Shown: one piece after another, positions 10,385-20,050 of the stretch
Layout: every line of letters begins with the position of its first letter
Numbering within the stretch: position 1 is the first letter of the stretch
NCBI GenBank assembly: GCA_000708835.1
Contig: DF237194.1
Coordinates: 89,309-125,513 of the forward strand
Origin: Klebsormidium nitens
Lineage: Eukaryota > Streptophyta > Klebsormidiophyceae > Klebsormidiales > Klebsormidiaceae
Direction of reading: 5' to 3'
Length of the DNA: 36,205 nucleotides
The notes under the pieces: generated by a model
What the model was told of the DNA's origin: nothing
Databases searched by the model: none
Seen by the model: the letters and a program-made list of their open reading frames with translations, nothing else
Position numbers and translations under genes: made by a program

Positions 10385-10734
10385 GTGGCAGCTTGGAGGA
10401 ACTCACGTACGGCCGTCACATTAGCTAGTTCAAGCCACCGCGCGCGCGCGTTCAATCTGCCGGCTTCAGGGATCAGAACCGCCAAGATGCATTGCCCAAA
10501 GTTCACGAAAGCAGTAAGGCCAGTGATCGTCTTCGCCAGCATAGTGAGGAAAATATCAAAGCTGGTGCGCTCACACACCTCGTCAATCTTTATATATCAA
10601 AGCGCATTGCTATAGCACGCTCAAAGATTCAGAAACCTGGAGAAATATTGGGAACGACCTTGTGGTGGTATCACGCTTTTGATCGAATCAACGCACTGGA
10701 GGATGAAGTAACGTCAATAAGTATACGCGGATAG
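10385..10734 (+). pseudogene. Ty1/copia RNase H, C-terminal half
   Basis: Frame 10385 gives AAWRNSRTAVTLASSSHRARAF, matching the copia pattern SWxSxxQxxVxLSSxEAEY. After a frameshift in the alternating CG tract (10439-10450), a second frame is open to the stop at 10732. It has DQNRQDAL (10471-10494), like the DNQxAL catalytic strand, then SDRLR, IKAG and NLYIS, then IAIARSKIQKP, corresponding to SxRLRHI, G-x-L-x-YV and the ADIxTKxLxKP tail. The order and spacing of five blocks make this convincing. The element end is followed after about 15 bp by the start of repeat copy A1, giving a head-to-tail junction. Confidence 0.6.
10439..10450. repeat. Alternating CG tract inside RNase H remnant
   Basis: Twelve bases of CG repeat interrupt the RNase H reading frame exactly where the frame changes. 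Slippage in this tract is a plausible cause of the frameshift. Confidence 0.6.
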
Positions 10735-10792
10735 GAGGCAATTCAACAGTCCCGGCTTCAGAGTTGGAGAAGGAAATCTGATATTGACGGTG

Positions 10793-11411
10793 CAAAAATG
10801 CAGCGCCACTGCGTATCGACTTTTCAATCACCGCCATCTAAGTCTCATCGACGACCTGCAAATTTCCGAATCAATCGACTTTTAATCCCACAATATCAGC
10901 ATAATTGCGTGTTGTCATATATAGCAGGCCCTCCCATCAAGCAATAGAGACTCTGCGAAAAGACTAGGTTGCGCCGTTGACGCGCCTTCAATCGTCAACG
11001 ATTGAGCAGGCCTGATCTGAGAAAGACGCGACCCAATTATCTGTTATTGCCTTCCAATAGAAAGCGTGGCCAGTCCGATATTAGCGGGCAATTTTTTCTG
11101 GCTTCCGGTCCGGCTCTACGATTTCATGTGCTCCCGGCCGGATGGACGTCAGGCCGGAGCAACGCAGGGTCGACCTTGCCAGCGCCAAATTAGATCGGAT
11201 TTTGCGCAAAGTCGGTGGATGTAACACTCAAAACAATGGGTTTGCCATATGACAGGCACATCAAGCACGGAAAAAGGAGCATGTGAGATTCCATGCAAGC
11301 TCAGCACCCCTTGCTATCTCAATCCGTTTTCCTTCGAGCAAGTCCTTAACCGCGAGACTACATCTTGGCAATTCTCGGACCTGATGAGTCAGTGGAACAG
11401 CTCACACGCTG
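10793..11411 (+). pseudogene. Copia gag-protease remnant, copy A1
   Basis: The first frame (ATG 10793, MQRHCVS...) ends after about 50 codons, and copy A2 starts with the same seven residues. A frame at 11170 gives STLPAPN, then an in-frame TAG, then CAKSVDVTLKTM. This is like the copia gag C-terminal pattern SLPxxY..LTLxxL. After another shift, 11249-11509 has STEKGAC, the position of the gag LLxEE end. At 11391-11411 a further frame reads SGTAHTL, the core of a copia aspartic protease box (DSGATAHTL-type). At least three frameshifts separate these pieces. The call depends mainly on the parallel with copy A2. Confidence 0.5.
10989..11004. repeat. Short inverted repeat
   Basis: CAATCGT and ACGATTG are perfect 7-bp arms around a 2-base centre. 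Copy A2 has lost most of it, so it is not conserved. Confidence 0.5.
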
Positions 11412-11619
11412 TCACTAGTCCTCGAATTAGACAAGCATGCAGGATAATCAGCCGAGTCTCCTACGTGACCGCTCAAGGACATGCAAACTTCTACATTTCT
11501 CTGAGGTAGGTCCAGATCTAAGTAGCAGAAGAAACAACGACCTTTTCTGAGTCAACGAACTCGATACTTAAGCTTTAATTTGGCGGCCCACGGATTACCA
11601 GCATTGAGACATCTAGTCA

Positions 11620-11800
11620 AAAGCGCCCATGCTGGTATCCGTTTTGACACCGACTTTTGGCCATAGCTAGAGATAGGTTTAGAGATTGGTTGAGTTTGAC
11701 GGCGTCAAAGGCGACAGTGGATGGCTAAAACGAAGCCTGAAAGGGGCCTTGTTTCTTCATAACCGCCTCAGGGCGCTGTCGAAGAACCAGACAAATCGCA
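11620..11800 (+). pseudogene. Pre-integrase (LWHRRLGH-type) remnant, copy A1
   Basis: A frame near 11626 gives MLVSVLTPTFG, like the NLLSVxxLxxxG segment before copia integrase. About 130 bp on, LKGALFLHNRLRALS (His-Asn-Arg-Leu at 11758-11769) resembles LWHRRLGH of the GAG-pre-integrase domain. Copies A2 (LFLHSRLR) and A3 (IFHRRLK) keep the same His-x-Arg-Leu in the same frame, which is the main support. It lies about 115 codons after the protease box, as expected for copia. The His-Cys zinc site and catalytic core are not visible after it. Confidence 0.4.
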
Positions 11801-12029
11801 GCGAGTTCTTCGGCTAATGGATAGACGTTCCAACTCCGTCGTGGATACGCGCTTGCATGCGCTCTAGTACAATTCTGCTTTGAAAGTGGTTCTTCGACTT
11901 CTTCTTCTAAAAACCGCTGAGCGAGGAAAAAGAAAGCGAAAACGAGTCGAATCTTTAGTGAGCAAGACAACCCGGCTGGTCGTGGCGCGCTACATGCCGT
12001 ACAAGGTGACAGGCCCTTGAAGTCGAAAC
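11801..12029. other. Unassigned part of copy A1
   Basis: Aligns with copy A2 but shows no protein motif. It ends in a TATA box. Confidence 0.4.
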
Positions 12030-12031
12030 AG

Positions 12032-12040
12032 TATAAATAG
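12032..12040 (+). promoter_or_regulatory. TATAAATAG box in copy A1
   Basis: A perfect TATA box of RNA polymerase II type, 560 bp before the ATG of copy A2 and 190 bp before a primer-site-like word, as in the U3 region of an LTR. The aligned bases in copy A2 (near 13842) read TAGTATGAAT, so the box was lost there or gained here. Confidence 0.4.
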
Positions 12041-12229
12041 ACCCAGCAGCAACGCCATCCATAGGCCGGCGCATTAAGCCAAGTTGCATTTGTGCACTAC
12101 AACCACCGCCACTTTCAACATCGTATACAAAAACCTCGGAATTAGTGGGAATTTTTACGGGGATCCCCTTACGATGATGGGCTTTAGGCTGACGTCCTAC
12201 ATGACTTGGAATCCTTGGAATCCTGACTG

Positions 12230-12242
12230 TGGTATCCAGAAC
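12230..12242 (+). promoter_or_regulatory. Possible tRNA primer binding site
   Basis: TGGTATCCAGAAC differs by one inserted base and one substitution from the TGGTATCAGAGC word that matches the 3' end of initiator Met tRNA and primes many copia elements. It lies between the TATA box at 12032 and the gag start at 12595. The aligned word in copy A2 is TGGCATCTAGGAAC near 14026. Suggestive only. Confidence 0.25.
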
Positions 12243-12594
12243 ACCTGATTCAGACGATCCGTATGGTACAGATCAGTCTGAGCGCGCTAACAACTCTAGG
12301 GGAAAAGATCCAGGCCGACCTCTAGCAGTACGAAATCAAGCAAGGTGCGCTGATAGGATAGCGTGTTGAGCACACTGATACGAATGAAGACATTGTGGTG
12401 GATGGAAGGCTCAGACGTCAAGCCCGAAGTTTGAAGTCCCTAGTAAAGAAAACCTCAACGAAAAGAGGGAAAGAAGCAGGAACAAAACATCTACTCGCGA
12501 TTGAAAAGTGAAGACGTTTTACGACGGCAAGTCAAGAGTCTCAATCCGGCTTCCGAGTTGAAGAAGGACGTACGAAACAAGCTGACGTGCACGA

Positions 12595-13202
12595 ATGCAG
12601 CGCCACTGCGTGTCCATTTTCCATTCACAGCCAAATGAATCTTACCGACGAATTGCAAATCACCGTGTCATTCAACCTGCAATCCCAGTTCAGCGTGATT
12701 GTGTGTTGTCACAGCAGGCCCACCCATCAAACATAAAAGACAGCTCTGCGAAAAGACTAGGTTGCGGTGAGGGCGCCTGCAATTGTCAGAACTGAGCAGG
12801 CCCGTTTTGAGAAAGACGCGAACCAATCGTCTGATACCTTCCGGAGATTAGAAGCGTGGCCAGTCAGACGCTTGTGGGAAACATGTTGGCTTCCGACCTC
12901 TACGACTTCATGTGCTTCCGGATGGATGTTAGGAGCAACGCGGGGTCCAGTCGTCCTTGCCGACGCCAAACCAGATCGGACTGATTTGCGCCATGTCGGC
13001 GGATGTAAAACTCAAACCAATGGATTTACTATGTGACAGGTTGAGCACGGAAAAAGAAGCTTGTGCAGTTCATTGCAAACCTGCTCGGGACCCCTCGACA
13101 GCTCGCTCCGTTTTCTCCGAGCAAGCAAGCTTTAGTCTTAAGATGACATTTTGGCAGATTTCTGACCCGATCTTGGAAAGTCGGTGAACAGCACACACGC
13201 TG
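12595..13202 (+). pseudogene. Copia gag-protease remnant, copy A2
   Basis: The best gag copy. Frame 12595-12795 starts MQRHCVS as in A1. Frame 12767 carries EKDANQ and RRLEAWPV, loosely like the gag central region. From 12951 a single frame runs SSLPTPNQIG, CAMSADVKLKPMDLL and RLSTEKEAC, matching the copia gag pattern SLPxxY...LTLxxLxxxLxxEE. It reaches ILESR at 13170, a TGA stop, and then TAHTL to 13202. That is the protease box DSGATAHTL with Asp to Glu and the stop within the motif. Gag and protease therefore share one frame, as in copia polyproteins. No intact zinc knuckle is seen between them. Confidence 0.55.
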
Positions 13203-13419
13203 TCACTGGTCCTCAAAGGCAAGCATGCAGGATAATCTGCCGAGTCTCCTGACCGCTCAAGGATTTGCAGAAGCTACTTTTCTTTGAGGCAGATCTGGAT
13301 TCAAGTACCAGAAGAAACTATGGACATTTCTAGGTCAATGGACTCGAGTCGATAGTTAGGCCATTTGAGGCCCGCAGATTTAGGCAACGGGACTTCTTGT
13401 CAAATTAAAAGCGTACACA

Positions 13420-13700
13420 TTGGTATCCTTTTCGGCACCGACTTTTGCCTGAAGTCGCCATAGCTAGAAATGAGTCACAGATTGGTCGAGGTTGACGGCT
13501 AATTCAATGGCGACAATGGATGGCTAAAAAAGCCTGAAAGGGGCCTTATTTCTTCATAGCCGTCTCAGGGTGCTAAAGGACCTGACGAATTGCAGCGAGT
13601 TTTCCAGCTACTGTACAGTCGTTCTGACGCGATGGATGGGCACGCGCGCTCCGACTCTAGTTACACCCTAAAGAAGCGGCCGATCAGTATATGAATGATT
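13420..13700 (+). pseudogene. Pre-integrase remnant, copy A2
   Basis: TLVSFSAPTFA near 13430 aligns with MLVSVLTPTFG of copy A1. LKGALFLHSRLRVL follows about 110 bp later, with His-Ser-Arg-Leu at about 13553. The frame stays open for some 45 codons after it. It resembles the NLLSV and LWHRRLGH blocks that precede copia integrase. Confidence 0.4.
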
Positions 13701-14284
13701 TTTCCGCTTCTTTTTCCGGGAACGGCACAGCGAGGAAACCATTAGAAAGTCAAATAATAAGTCGAAGCAAGACGTACAGCCCGGTCGTATCCTAGCTACA
13801 GTCTATACAAGGTGACAGGCTTGGACCTTGACGCCGAGATAGTATGAATCAAATTAGCGGCAACTTCGACGACACATAGCACGGCGCATCGATCCATTAT
13901 GAATTGCAACTACCGCCACCTTTGATACCGTATACGAACGTGTTCGATCAAAAGCAGTGGATTGTCTTTAACGGGGATCTCCTCACGACTGGTTTAGGTT
14001 GTTCTTCATGAATGAAAACCCTGACTGTGGCATCTAGGAACACTCCGGTTCAGAGCGCCCACGTTAATATACTACAGATCAGGTCCAGAGCGCCAAAAGT
14101 AATTGTCGAAGACATGCAGGCCGACTCTTAGCCGTGCAAGGTGCGCTAACGAATCGCGTAGGGGGAAGCACGTACGAGAGAGCTGACTGTGGTGGACAGG
14201 AGGGCACGTAAGCTTTTGCAGTCCCTGGTAAGGAAACCTCAGCGACAAGAACAGGAACACAAAGTCATACGCAATGAAGACCAT
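13701..14284. other. Unassigned 3' part of copy A2
   Basis: Aligned to 11930-12530 of copy A1. Frames giving TATFDTVY here and TATFNIVY in A1 are shared, as is NPDCGI in both, which hints at further coding ancestry. I cannot assign it to integrase or another domain. Confidence 0.35.
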
Positions 14285-15150
14285 GGAGACGTTTCTAAGC
14301 GACTGGCTTCAGTGGCTGGCCGTGGTAGGAAAAAGGACCTCCTGACCTTGTATCGGTCATAGAATAGGACACCCGCATGCTGCCCATCAATGCCAGAAGT
14401 AATTCTTTGACGGTAACTTTCGAACTTGTAAAGTAGTACTGATCGACTGCACCAAGGATCTTTAACATCATTTCGTCCTTACTGCCAGTAGGACCGCGAA
14501 ATTCGGCGGATCTTTAAAATACATCAAGAGAAAAGACTCAGGTGACGACAACCCGCACGAGTTGGGCAAGTATGCATACGACCGTCAAGTGAGTTCACCT
14601 ATGTACCGCAATCCGGAATCAATATCAACAAGGCAGGAACACGGTTTTGAGGAAGTAGTCGACGAGGAGGAGACCAGGTGTACGCGGTTCAGACGCGGAG
14701 GATGCGGTCGCTTTTACGAGAATTGCAACCTTATAGTGAAAAGCACGTTGGCGAAGATTTTTAGGCAGGCGTTGCTGCCCATGACGGTTGACCGATGCTA
14801 AGAACGTCCACCGCTGCAGGCAGACAGACAGGCAGGCGCGCGGGGTGGCGAAACGTGCGTCCCCCGGCGGCGTCACGATGCTGTTCGAGATTGTTTTGAT
14901 GAAGCCCAGAAGTCTGTAAACGACTAGTGAGCTGCGAGCATAATAGTGATCAGGCGCAAAGTCACAGGAGCTGCCAGCAGCAACCGTTCCAGCGTACAGG
15001 AGCAGCCGCGCAGGCCGCGCACACTTCGCGGGCGCCGCCCGAGTCATGGTGCCGCGCGGCCGCGCAACTTAAACGGCCCTATATCGCCGCGCGATATGAT
15101 CGGTTGAATTTGCGCGTGCGTCGCGCGGCCGCCAATTGATACAAGTCCGA
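14285..15150 (+). repeat. GC-rich module C, copy 1
   Basis: Aligns with 19085-20050. Shared landmarks are CGCATGCTGCCCAT, AATGCCAGAAGT, GAGAAAAG, GATGCGGTCGCTTT, GGCAGGCGTTGCTG, CACGATGCTGTTCGAGAT, GTGAGCTGCGA, CAGCAGC-ACCGTTC and a GCGGCCGC site (15125 against 20016). In one frame both copies give SxAEDAVAFxxIA, and later DAVRDxxDxA, so the module probably had a coding ancestor, unidentified. Its 3' part is very rich in CG, with GCGGCCGC sites at 15056 and 15125. Confidence 0.75.
14562..14801 (+). other. Open frame within module C, unassigned
   Basis: This frame has 79 codons, acidic in the middle and Cys-bearing after it. Copy 2 of the module does not keep it open in the same frame, so the frame conserved between copies is a different one. 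I doubt it is a gene. Confidence 0.12.
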
Positions 15151-16331
15151 TACGACAAAAGCTCTGATTTATCCCGAAACGACTTTCGAGGTTTTAATAG
15201 TGGCATCAGGCCTAGAGTGCAGAAATTGCAAATGATGCAACGCATCAGGGTACCCAACATCCATGCCAGCCAGTACACTAGCAATCGACCGTAGCTAGAA
15301 GCGAGCAAACAATCAAGCAATTCTGACAATCATATCCAGCAGTGTCAAAGCACCGTGTCATGGCTTCCAAGTCATAATTTTTCATGCCGCGACCGCGAGC
15401 TGGCCGTCAACAACCCGCGCCGGCCACGCAACGCGCTCCGGGCGCATAATAGCCAGCTCGCGGGGCAGCGTGGCCGTCCCGGTCCGGCGCGGGCACAATC
15501 TAAGCGCAATCTAAGCGCGCACCGCCACACGGATTTAAGTGGGGTGAGCAGCCACCAGGCAGTACGTACGTATGTGAGCGCACCGTGATGCTGCTGTGTG
15601 GCGCGCGGCGCGGCCGCTCCGCGAGACGCTTTTGCACCGTTTTCAAAGGTATACGACGTTTCGGAGTATATATCTAGGCAGAGGTCATGAGCTTGAAAGG
15701 ATTCCTCGAGTCTACAATCAATTCTTGGGTCTGTAATGCGTTTCCTTTTTGGCGTCGCCGCTTTGACGATTGTGACAGCATGTATCAAAGCCTGCATGAT
15801 GCGCACTAGGTGACGTAGACAGCGCTTTTTCAACACTTCCTATTTTATAGCTCGCTGATTGACCAGGGAATCAAATCAAGAGCCCGAGACAGTCGAAGCT
15901 TGCGTTTAGATGGATGTGGCCGATTGGTTTGATGTTGGTTTGATGTTAGTAGAGCGAAAGTGCCTGCGAAGTTCGCGGAGGAGTCTGTTGCGATTGCAGA
16001 ATGAGGCCGTGAAAACCGAAACGAGCCCCTGGCGACCTCTAGTACAATTGTTGCGGGTTCAAATTTCGGACGCTACGGTGGGCCTTTTTACGCAGAAGAA
16101 AACCGCCTTTGCGCATGACAAGTAGAGCTTATCTGAGAGGTTCTGTGAAGCCGCCCAATGGGGGTTCTTAATTGTACATGATGGTTCTACACTCGTCTAT
16201 GATACCTCTTCGCCGCTTTTACAGTTCCGGCAGATTTGTGCAAACGAGACCAGCGCGCGCCTTTGTCCTATATGCGCGCTGAGATTCTGCTCAGTTCACT
16301 GAAAAATTTGTCATAAAGACTGCTCAGACAC
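15151..16331. other. Unassigned, GC island and small tandem repeats
   Basis: A GC-rich patch at 15380-15640 has a GCGGCCGC site at 15610 and an 11-bp tandem pair at 15496-15517. A second perfect 11-bp tandem pair (TTGGTTTGATG) lies at 15924-15945. The minus frame 15372-15836 (154 codons, Arg-rich C-terminus) and the plus frame 15910-16125 show no motif I know. Confidence 0.45.
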
Positions 16332-17270
16332 ATGCCAGCAAAAGGTAATTTATCTTTTCTCACGGCCTCAGCACAGGCGCAAGCTTCGCCTGAAATCGTT
16401 TCACAAAGACGACCGGCCGGGCCGCTGATCCTTGCCAACCACTTACAGCTCTACAACCCAAAATGTGGTTTGATAGCCTATTGGTGCGTGAAGCGTAAAC
16501 ACAAGACTCCAAATCTCCTACTTGAAGCTTCCCGTCCGCAACTGCAAAGAGCGAGTTTTCTGTGCCGAGAAAGAAGGAGGTCTATCTTCAACGCGCTAGG
16601 CTTGCTTCGATGACTGGGCTGAGAACTCCCGCGCGGTGCTCATGAGCCGCGGGCAAAGGCGAAGTTGATGCGGCTGTTAAACTTTATTGACACACTCGCT
16701 CAAGAGTAAAATATTCACGGAGCTTTGTAAAGCAAGCCAGAGCTTTGGAGAGGTCGACATAGACTACGTCTCAGTGACGGCCTCAATTACGCGCTCGGTT
16801 GGAAGCAGCTTTTTGACTTCAGGAATTCCCGAATGAGAAGACAACTTTCATACCCGGAAAAGCCGACACATATACAGATGTCAGCAGTGACCACTGGGCT
16901 AAGGGGCGCATCGGAATTACTTCGTTTATAGTACGCAAACTTTGTAAGGAAGCGCTGCCGAAAGTATTGGACCTGCCATCGGCGGTTAAGCCGTTTTGTA
17001 TCCTTAGTAGACAAGAAAGCGAATCTCAGCAAGGGTGCAAATTAAAGACGGAAAGTGTATACTGGCGTGTTGGCTTCAAACTTGGTTGACGTTCTCACAA
17101 GCAACGACGCCACGTTTGACAAGATTTCTTCGCCAGTTCAGCAAATTTCTGAAAAGTCACGGTTTTTTCGACAAAGCATCTTCAGTATCACATATCAGAT
17201 ATCGGCAGTTAATTTTTTGACCCAATCAGAACGGCAAAGCTTTCATACAGCTCAGTACAGGCTGTCATAA
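16332..17270 (+). pseudogene. Decayed gag-protease region, copy A3
   Basis: Near 16425 a frame reads SLPTTYSST, close to the gag SLPxxY block. Frame 17055-17270 ends SERQSFHTAQYRLS. By DNA alignment its last 30 bases correspond to the protease box of copies A1 and A2, and the DNA after it (GTAATCAGCTGAG, GACCGCTCGAGGAC-like) follows them in order. The stretch between these two points is too diverged to align. The evidence is therefore positional more than by motif. Confidence 0.35.
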
Positions 17271-17429
17271 ATCTCGGAAGCGAGCACTCGAGAGTAATCA
17301 GCTGAGCCTTAAGATCCCGTGGCCGCTCGAGGACCGACGTTGCATTTCTCCTCGAAGCAGTAGACCAGAGACCAGAGCGCATTATTTTGAGAGCAACGAT
17401 GTCGAGAGGATGGTCACGTCGATGAAAGC

Positions 17430-17700
17430 CCTCTACAAGGATTCCAGCAAAGAGACATTCTATCAAAAGTACCAATGTTTGCTCGCATATGATGGGTCTG
17501 GACTTCGGGCTTAAGTCGTGACTTCATCTGAAACTGCTTCAAAGATTGGGCGAAGTTGACGGTTTCAAAGGCCAGATCAAACAACAACGCGCTCATGGCT
17601 TGAAGCAGCCTTGAAAGGGCCAAGTTCTATTTTTCATCGCCGGCTCAAAGAAGCATGGCTTTACAGAGCTGGAGCGCGAGCTCACGAAAAACTGTACGTA
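17430..17700 (+). pseudogene. Pre-integrase remnant, copy A3
   Basis: The DNA aligns with A1 and A2 through GATTGG-GAAGTTGACGG, TCAAAGGC, AGCCTTGAAAGGGCC and TTTTTCATCGCCGGCTCA. The frame gives LKGPSSIFHRRLKEAW, with HRRL at 17635-17646. This is closest of the three copies to the LWHRRLGH pattern of copia, with Gly-His replaced by Lys-Glu. The + frame 17655-17891 that follows is unassigned. Confidence 0.4.
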
Positions 17701-18889
17701 CACCCATTGATACGACCGCAAAACTTCTTCTAAGACATGAAGAGCTCAACGCACTTTTCGAGTCTTCTTTGAACCCATCTAAGTCCGCGACTTCAACTGC
17801 TTCTTTGCAACGCCCAGTATCGTCGGCTCGCGCAGGTAATTATTGTCGAAAATGGAATCCGGCCGTTCAAAGGTCTGTTCCGGGGACTTAGCTCCTGGTC
17901 AAGGTCAAGGGTGCCTGGTTCTCAACTGTGCTTGCCGATTGCAAAGCGGACATACTTATAGGCTGTGTTTCACCACCTGCAAACGGTTGCAAGGGTGAAT
18001 CTAGGGTGAATCTACACTAGGGTGAGTCTACACTACAACCTGGGGCAGACTTGGCCTCACGATCCATCAGATGTGCGTCGGAAGATTGATGCGCCCAGCC
18101 TTCAGGCCTTCTTCAATATTGAGACCCGTCGTAGCCTTGTCATTGCTGCAGATGCGCGCCGACGTCAGCGGCAAAAGCGCATGCCAAGATGAAGAGGCGC
18201 GCCGCCCGGTCTGCTACACAAGGCATACAAGCTTGTCCGGATTGTCCACATCACATTTGAGGTTTTTATCTGTCTATCTGGCCTGTATCTCAAGAGCTCG
18301 GACCCTGTACGTGCCCATATTTACTTGCTTCTTACTTCCCTCTGAAGTTGGTTCTGTTTGCTGCAAAACAGTAGGGCTGGCTCGGCAAGAGCGATAACAA
18401 TTGAGGTGCCTCGACTAGGCTCAAATCGTCACCCGCTCATCGTTGCCAACCATTCTATGAAAGGAACCTCCGTTGTACTCGGGCCGGACTTGAAGCGACG
18501 TCCACGCGCGCCTTTCTTAAAGATAGCAGTTCCGAAGCAGACACTTTGACATAAGTTAAAGAAGCCTTCTTTCAAATTGAGGGGCCTATTGCCACCGAAC
18601 GTCAAGATGCCTCAACGCAATTGACCAGCTTTCGAAGATCGGCTCAGCAAACTCTGTCTGCGTGTTAACTTATGGACACTCAATCAAGTTCAAGCCATCG
18701 TTGCCGACCCGGAACAAAAGCTCTGATGTAGATCGATAAGTCACTCTGAATTATGACATATTTTGAAGCCTTGCAAGCTTTGCAGGTGACTTGAAAGATC
18801 TTTACTGCACAAGTATGTCACGCCGTGGCCGCTCCTTCATCAACCTACGTGTGGCGTCCGTCTGCTTGGCGCTTCCATCAACTTGTGAT
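17701..18889. other. Unassigned, small tandem repeat
   Basis: Three AGGGTGARTCT units with ACACT spacers lie at 17992-18034. Gag-like words (SLPT frames) occur at 18431 and 18692, loosely like the other gag patches. Frames 18071-18397 and 18358-18549 are not recognised. Confidence 0.4.
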
Positions 18890-20050
18890 GGAAAAATGTA
18901 TATGATGTACAAGTCGATCTTTCAACTCACATCCAAGCGCCTGGTCTAAAGTTACAGGGTTGCGTAGGTGGAAGCACGTACAAGAGAAAAGATTGCGGTG
19001 GACATACGGAACGAGACATCGTTTTTTGGAGCCGGCCCATAGTAAATAAACCTCAGCAACAAGAGGCGCGGATAGAAAAATACGCAATGAAGACCATGGA
19101 TACGTTTTAGTAGCAACTGGCTAATTCAGTGGCTGGTGCCGAAGAAGAAACTATTCTGACCTCGTATGGGGTCACGGAAAGGCCTCTCGCATGCTGCCCA
19201 TTAATGCCAGAAGTTATCACTTAACTGGTAACCCCTTCGGTTTTCTAAAATTGCTCGACTGCTCAAACGATCTTTGACCCGTGCACGGTGCTTAATTGCG
19301 TAGTTGCTGCCAGTGGGGACCGCAAAAAGGAGCGGATCTCTAGCCCACGTCAAGAGAAAAGCCCACGCATACTGGAGGACAAGACTTAGGTAAACGCCAA
19401 CACTCTGCAAGATTTGGGTAATTACTGCGTCCGACCGTCAACTGACTTCCACCTGCCGCAGTTCGGTGTTGATAACAACAAGACGGGAAGAAGAAGTTGA
19501 GGTAGAAGACCGTAGCCTGAAGTTAGACGAGTAGGCGGTTCAAATGCGGAAGATGCGGTCGCTTTCAAGAAGATTGCAAACTTCATGGTGGAAAGGACAT
19601 TGCGCAGGTTTTGAGGCAGGCGTTGCTGGCCATGACGGTTTCACGGTTGGCTGATGTCAGCAACGACGTCCGCCGCAGGCGCGGTGGCGGCATGCGCGCG
19701 CTGCGCCTCCGCGGCCGGCGGCCTACACGATGCTGTTCGAGATGGTCTTGATCAAGCCCTAAGAAGTTTGTAAACGACCAGTCATGAGCTGCGAACAGAA
19801 TAGTGAGCTGCGAACAGAATGGTGCTCAGGCGCAATGTCACAGTAGCTGCCAGCAGCGACCGTTCGAGCGTACGGGAGCCGCCGTGGCGCAGGACTCCGC
19901 GCACAATAATGCGGGCGCCGGCGCCCTCACGGGGCCTGGGCTGCGCGGCCTGGCGGCGCAAATGACGGGCCTCAATCATTTGATATTGCAGTGCCGATCG
20001 CAAACGGCTGGCGGCGCGGCCGCCGAGTCCGTAATTGGCAAGAGCAACAA
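18890..20050 (+). repeat. End of family A plus module C, copy 2
   Basis: Collinear with 14110-15140. The first 240 bp also align with the end of copy A1 (GTACAAGAGAAAAG, CCTCAGCAACAAGA, CGCAATGAAGACCATGGA). The GC-rich end carries GCGGCCGC at 20016, aligned with the site at 15125. A 19-bp unit (GAGCTGCGAACAGAATRGT) is tandemly doubled at 19786-19823, whereas copy 1 has a single diverged unit. Confidence 0.75.

Larger units (their letters stand above)
10749..12540 (+). repeat. Family A direct repeat, copy A1
   Basis: The whole stretch aligns collinearly with 12541-14340 (copy A2) at a period of about 1.8 kb. Landmarks shared in order are ATGCAGCGCCACTGCGT, CTGCGAAAAGACTAGGTTGCG, GAGAAAGACGCGA, GCGTGGCCAGTC, AGCACGGAAAAAG, AGCATGCAGGATAATC, CTGAAAGGGGCCTT and ACAAGGTGACAGGC. 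Identity is patchy, with many small indels. The copy carries gag-protease and pre-integrase remnants, then a TATA box and a primer-site-like word. Copies A1 and A2 abut directly. Confidence 0.8.
12541..14340 (+). repeat. Family A direct repeat, copy A2
   Basis: Collinear with copy A1 (10749-12540) throughout. It then continues into the GC-rich module at 14285-15150 that A1 lacks. The last 250 bp also align with 18890-19130. Divergence from A1 is spread over coding and non-coding parts. Confidence 0.8.

Noticed and set aside
10189-10578. Minus-strand frame of 129 codons as a gene
   Set aside because: It lies opposite the RNase H remnant on the + strand, whose blocks are recognisable, so it is most likely a shadow.
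12595-12795. MQRHCVS frame as an independent small gene
   Set aside because: The start is conserved in A1, but the later part of the two frames diverges freely and it sits where the gag N-terminus or leader would be.
16040-16080. GGTTCAAATT word as a tRNA T-loop
   Set aside because: No A box, no acceptor stem and no anticodon arm can be drawn around it. Other GGTTCGA-like words (5356, 26129, 32986) fail in the same way.
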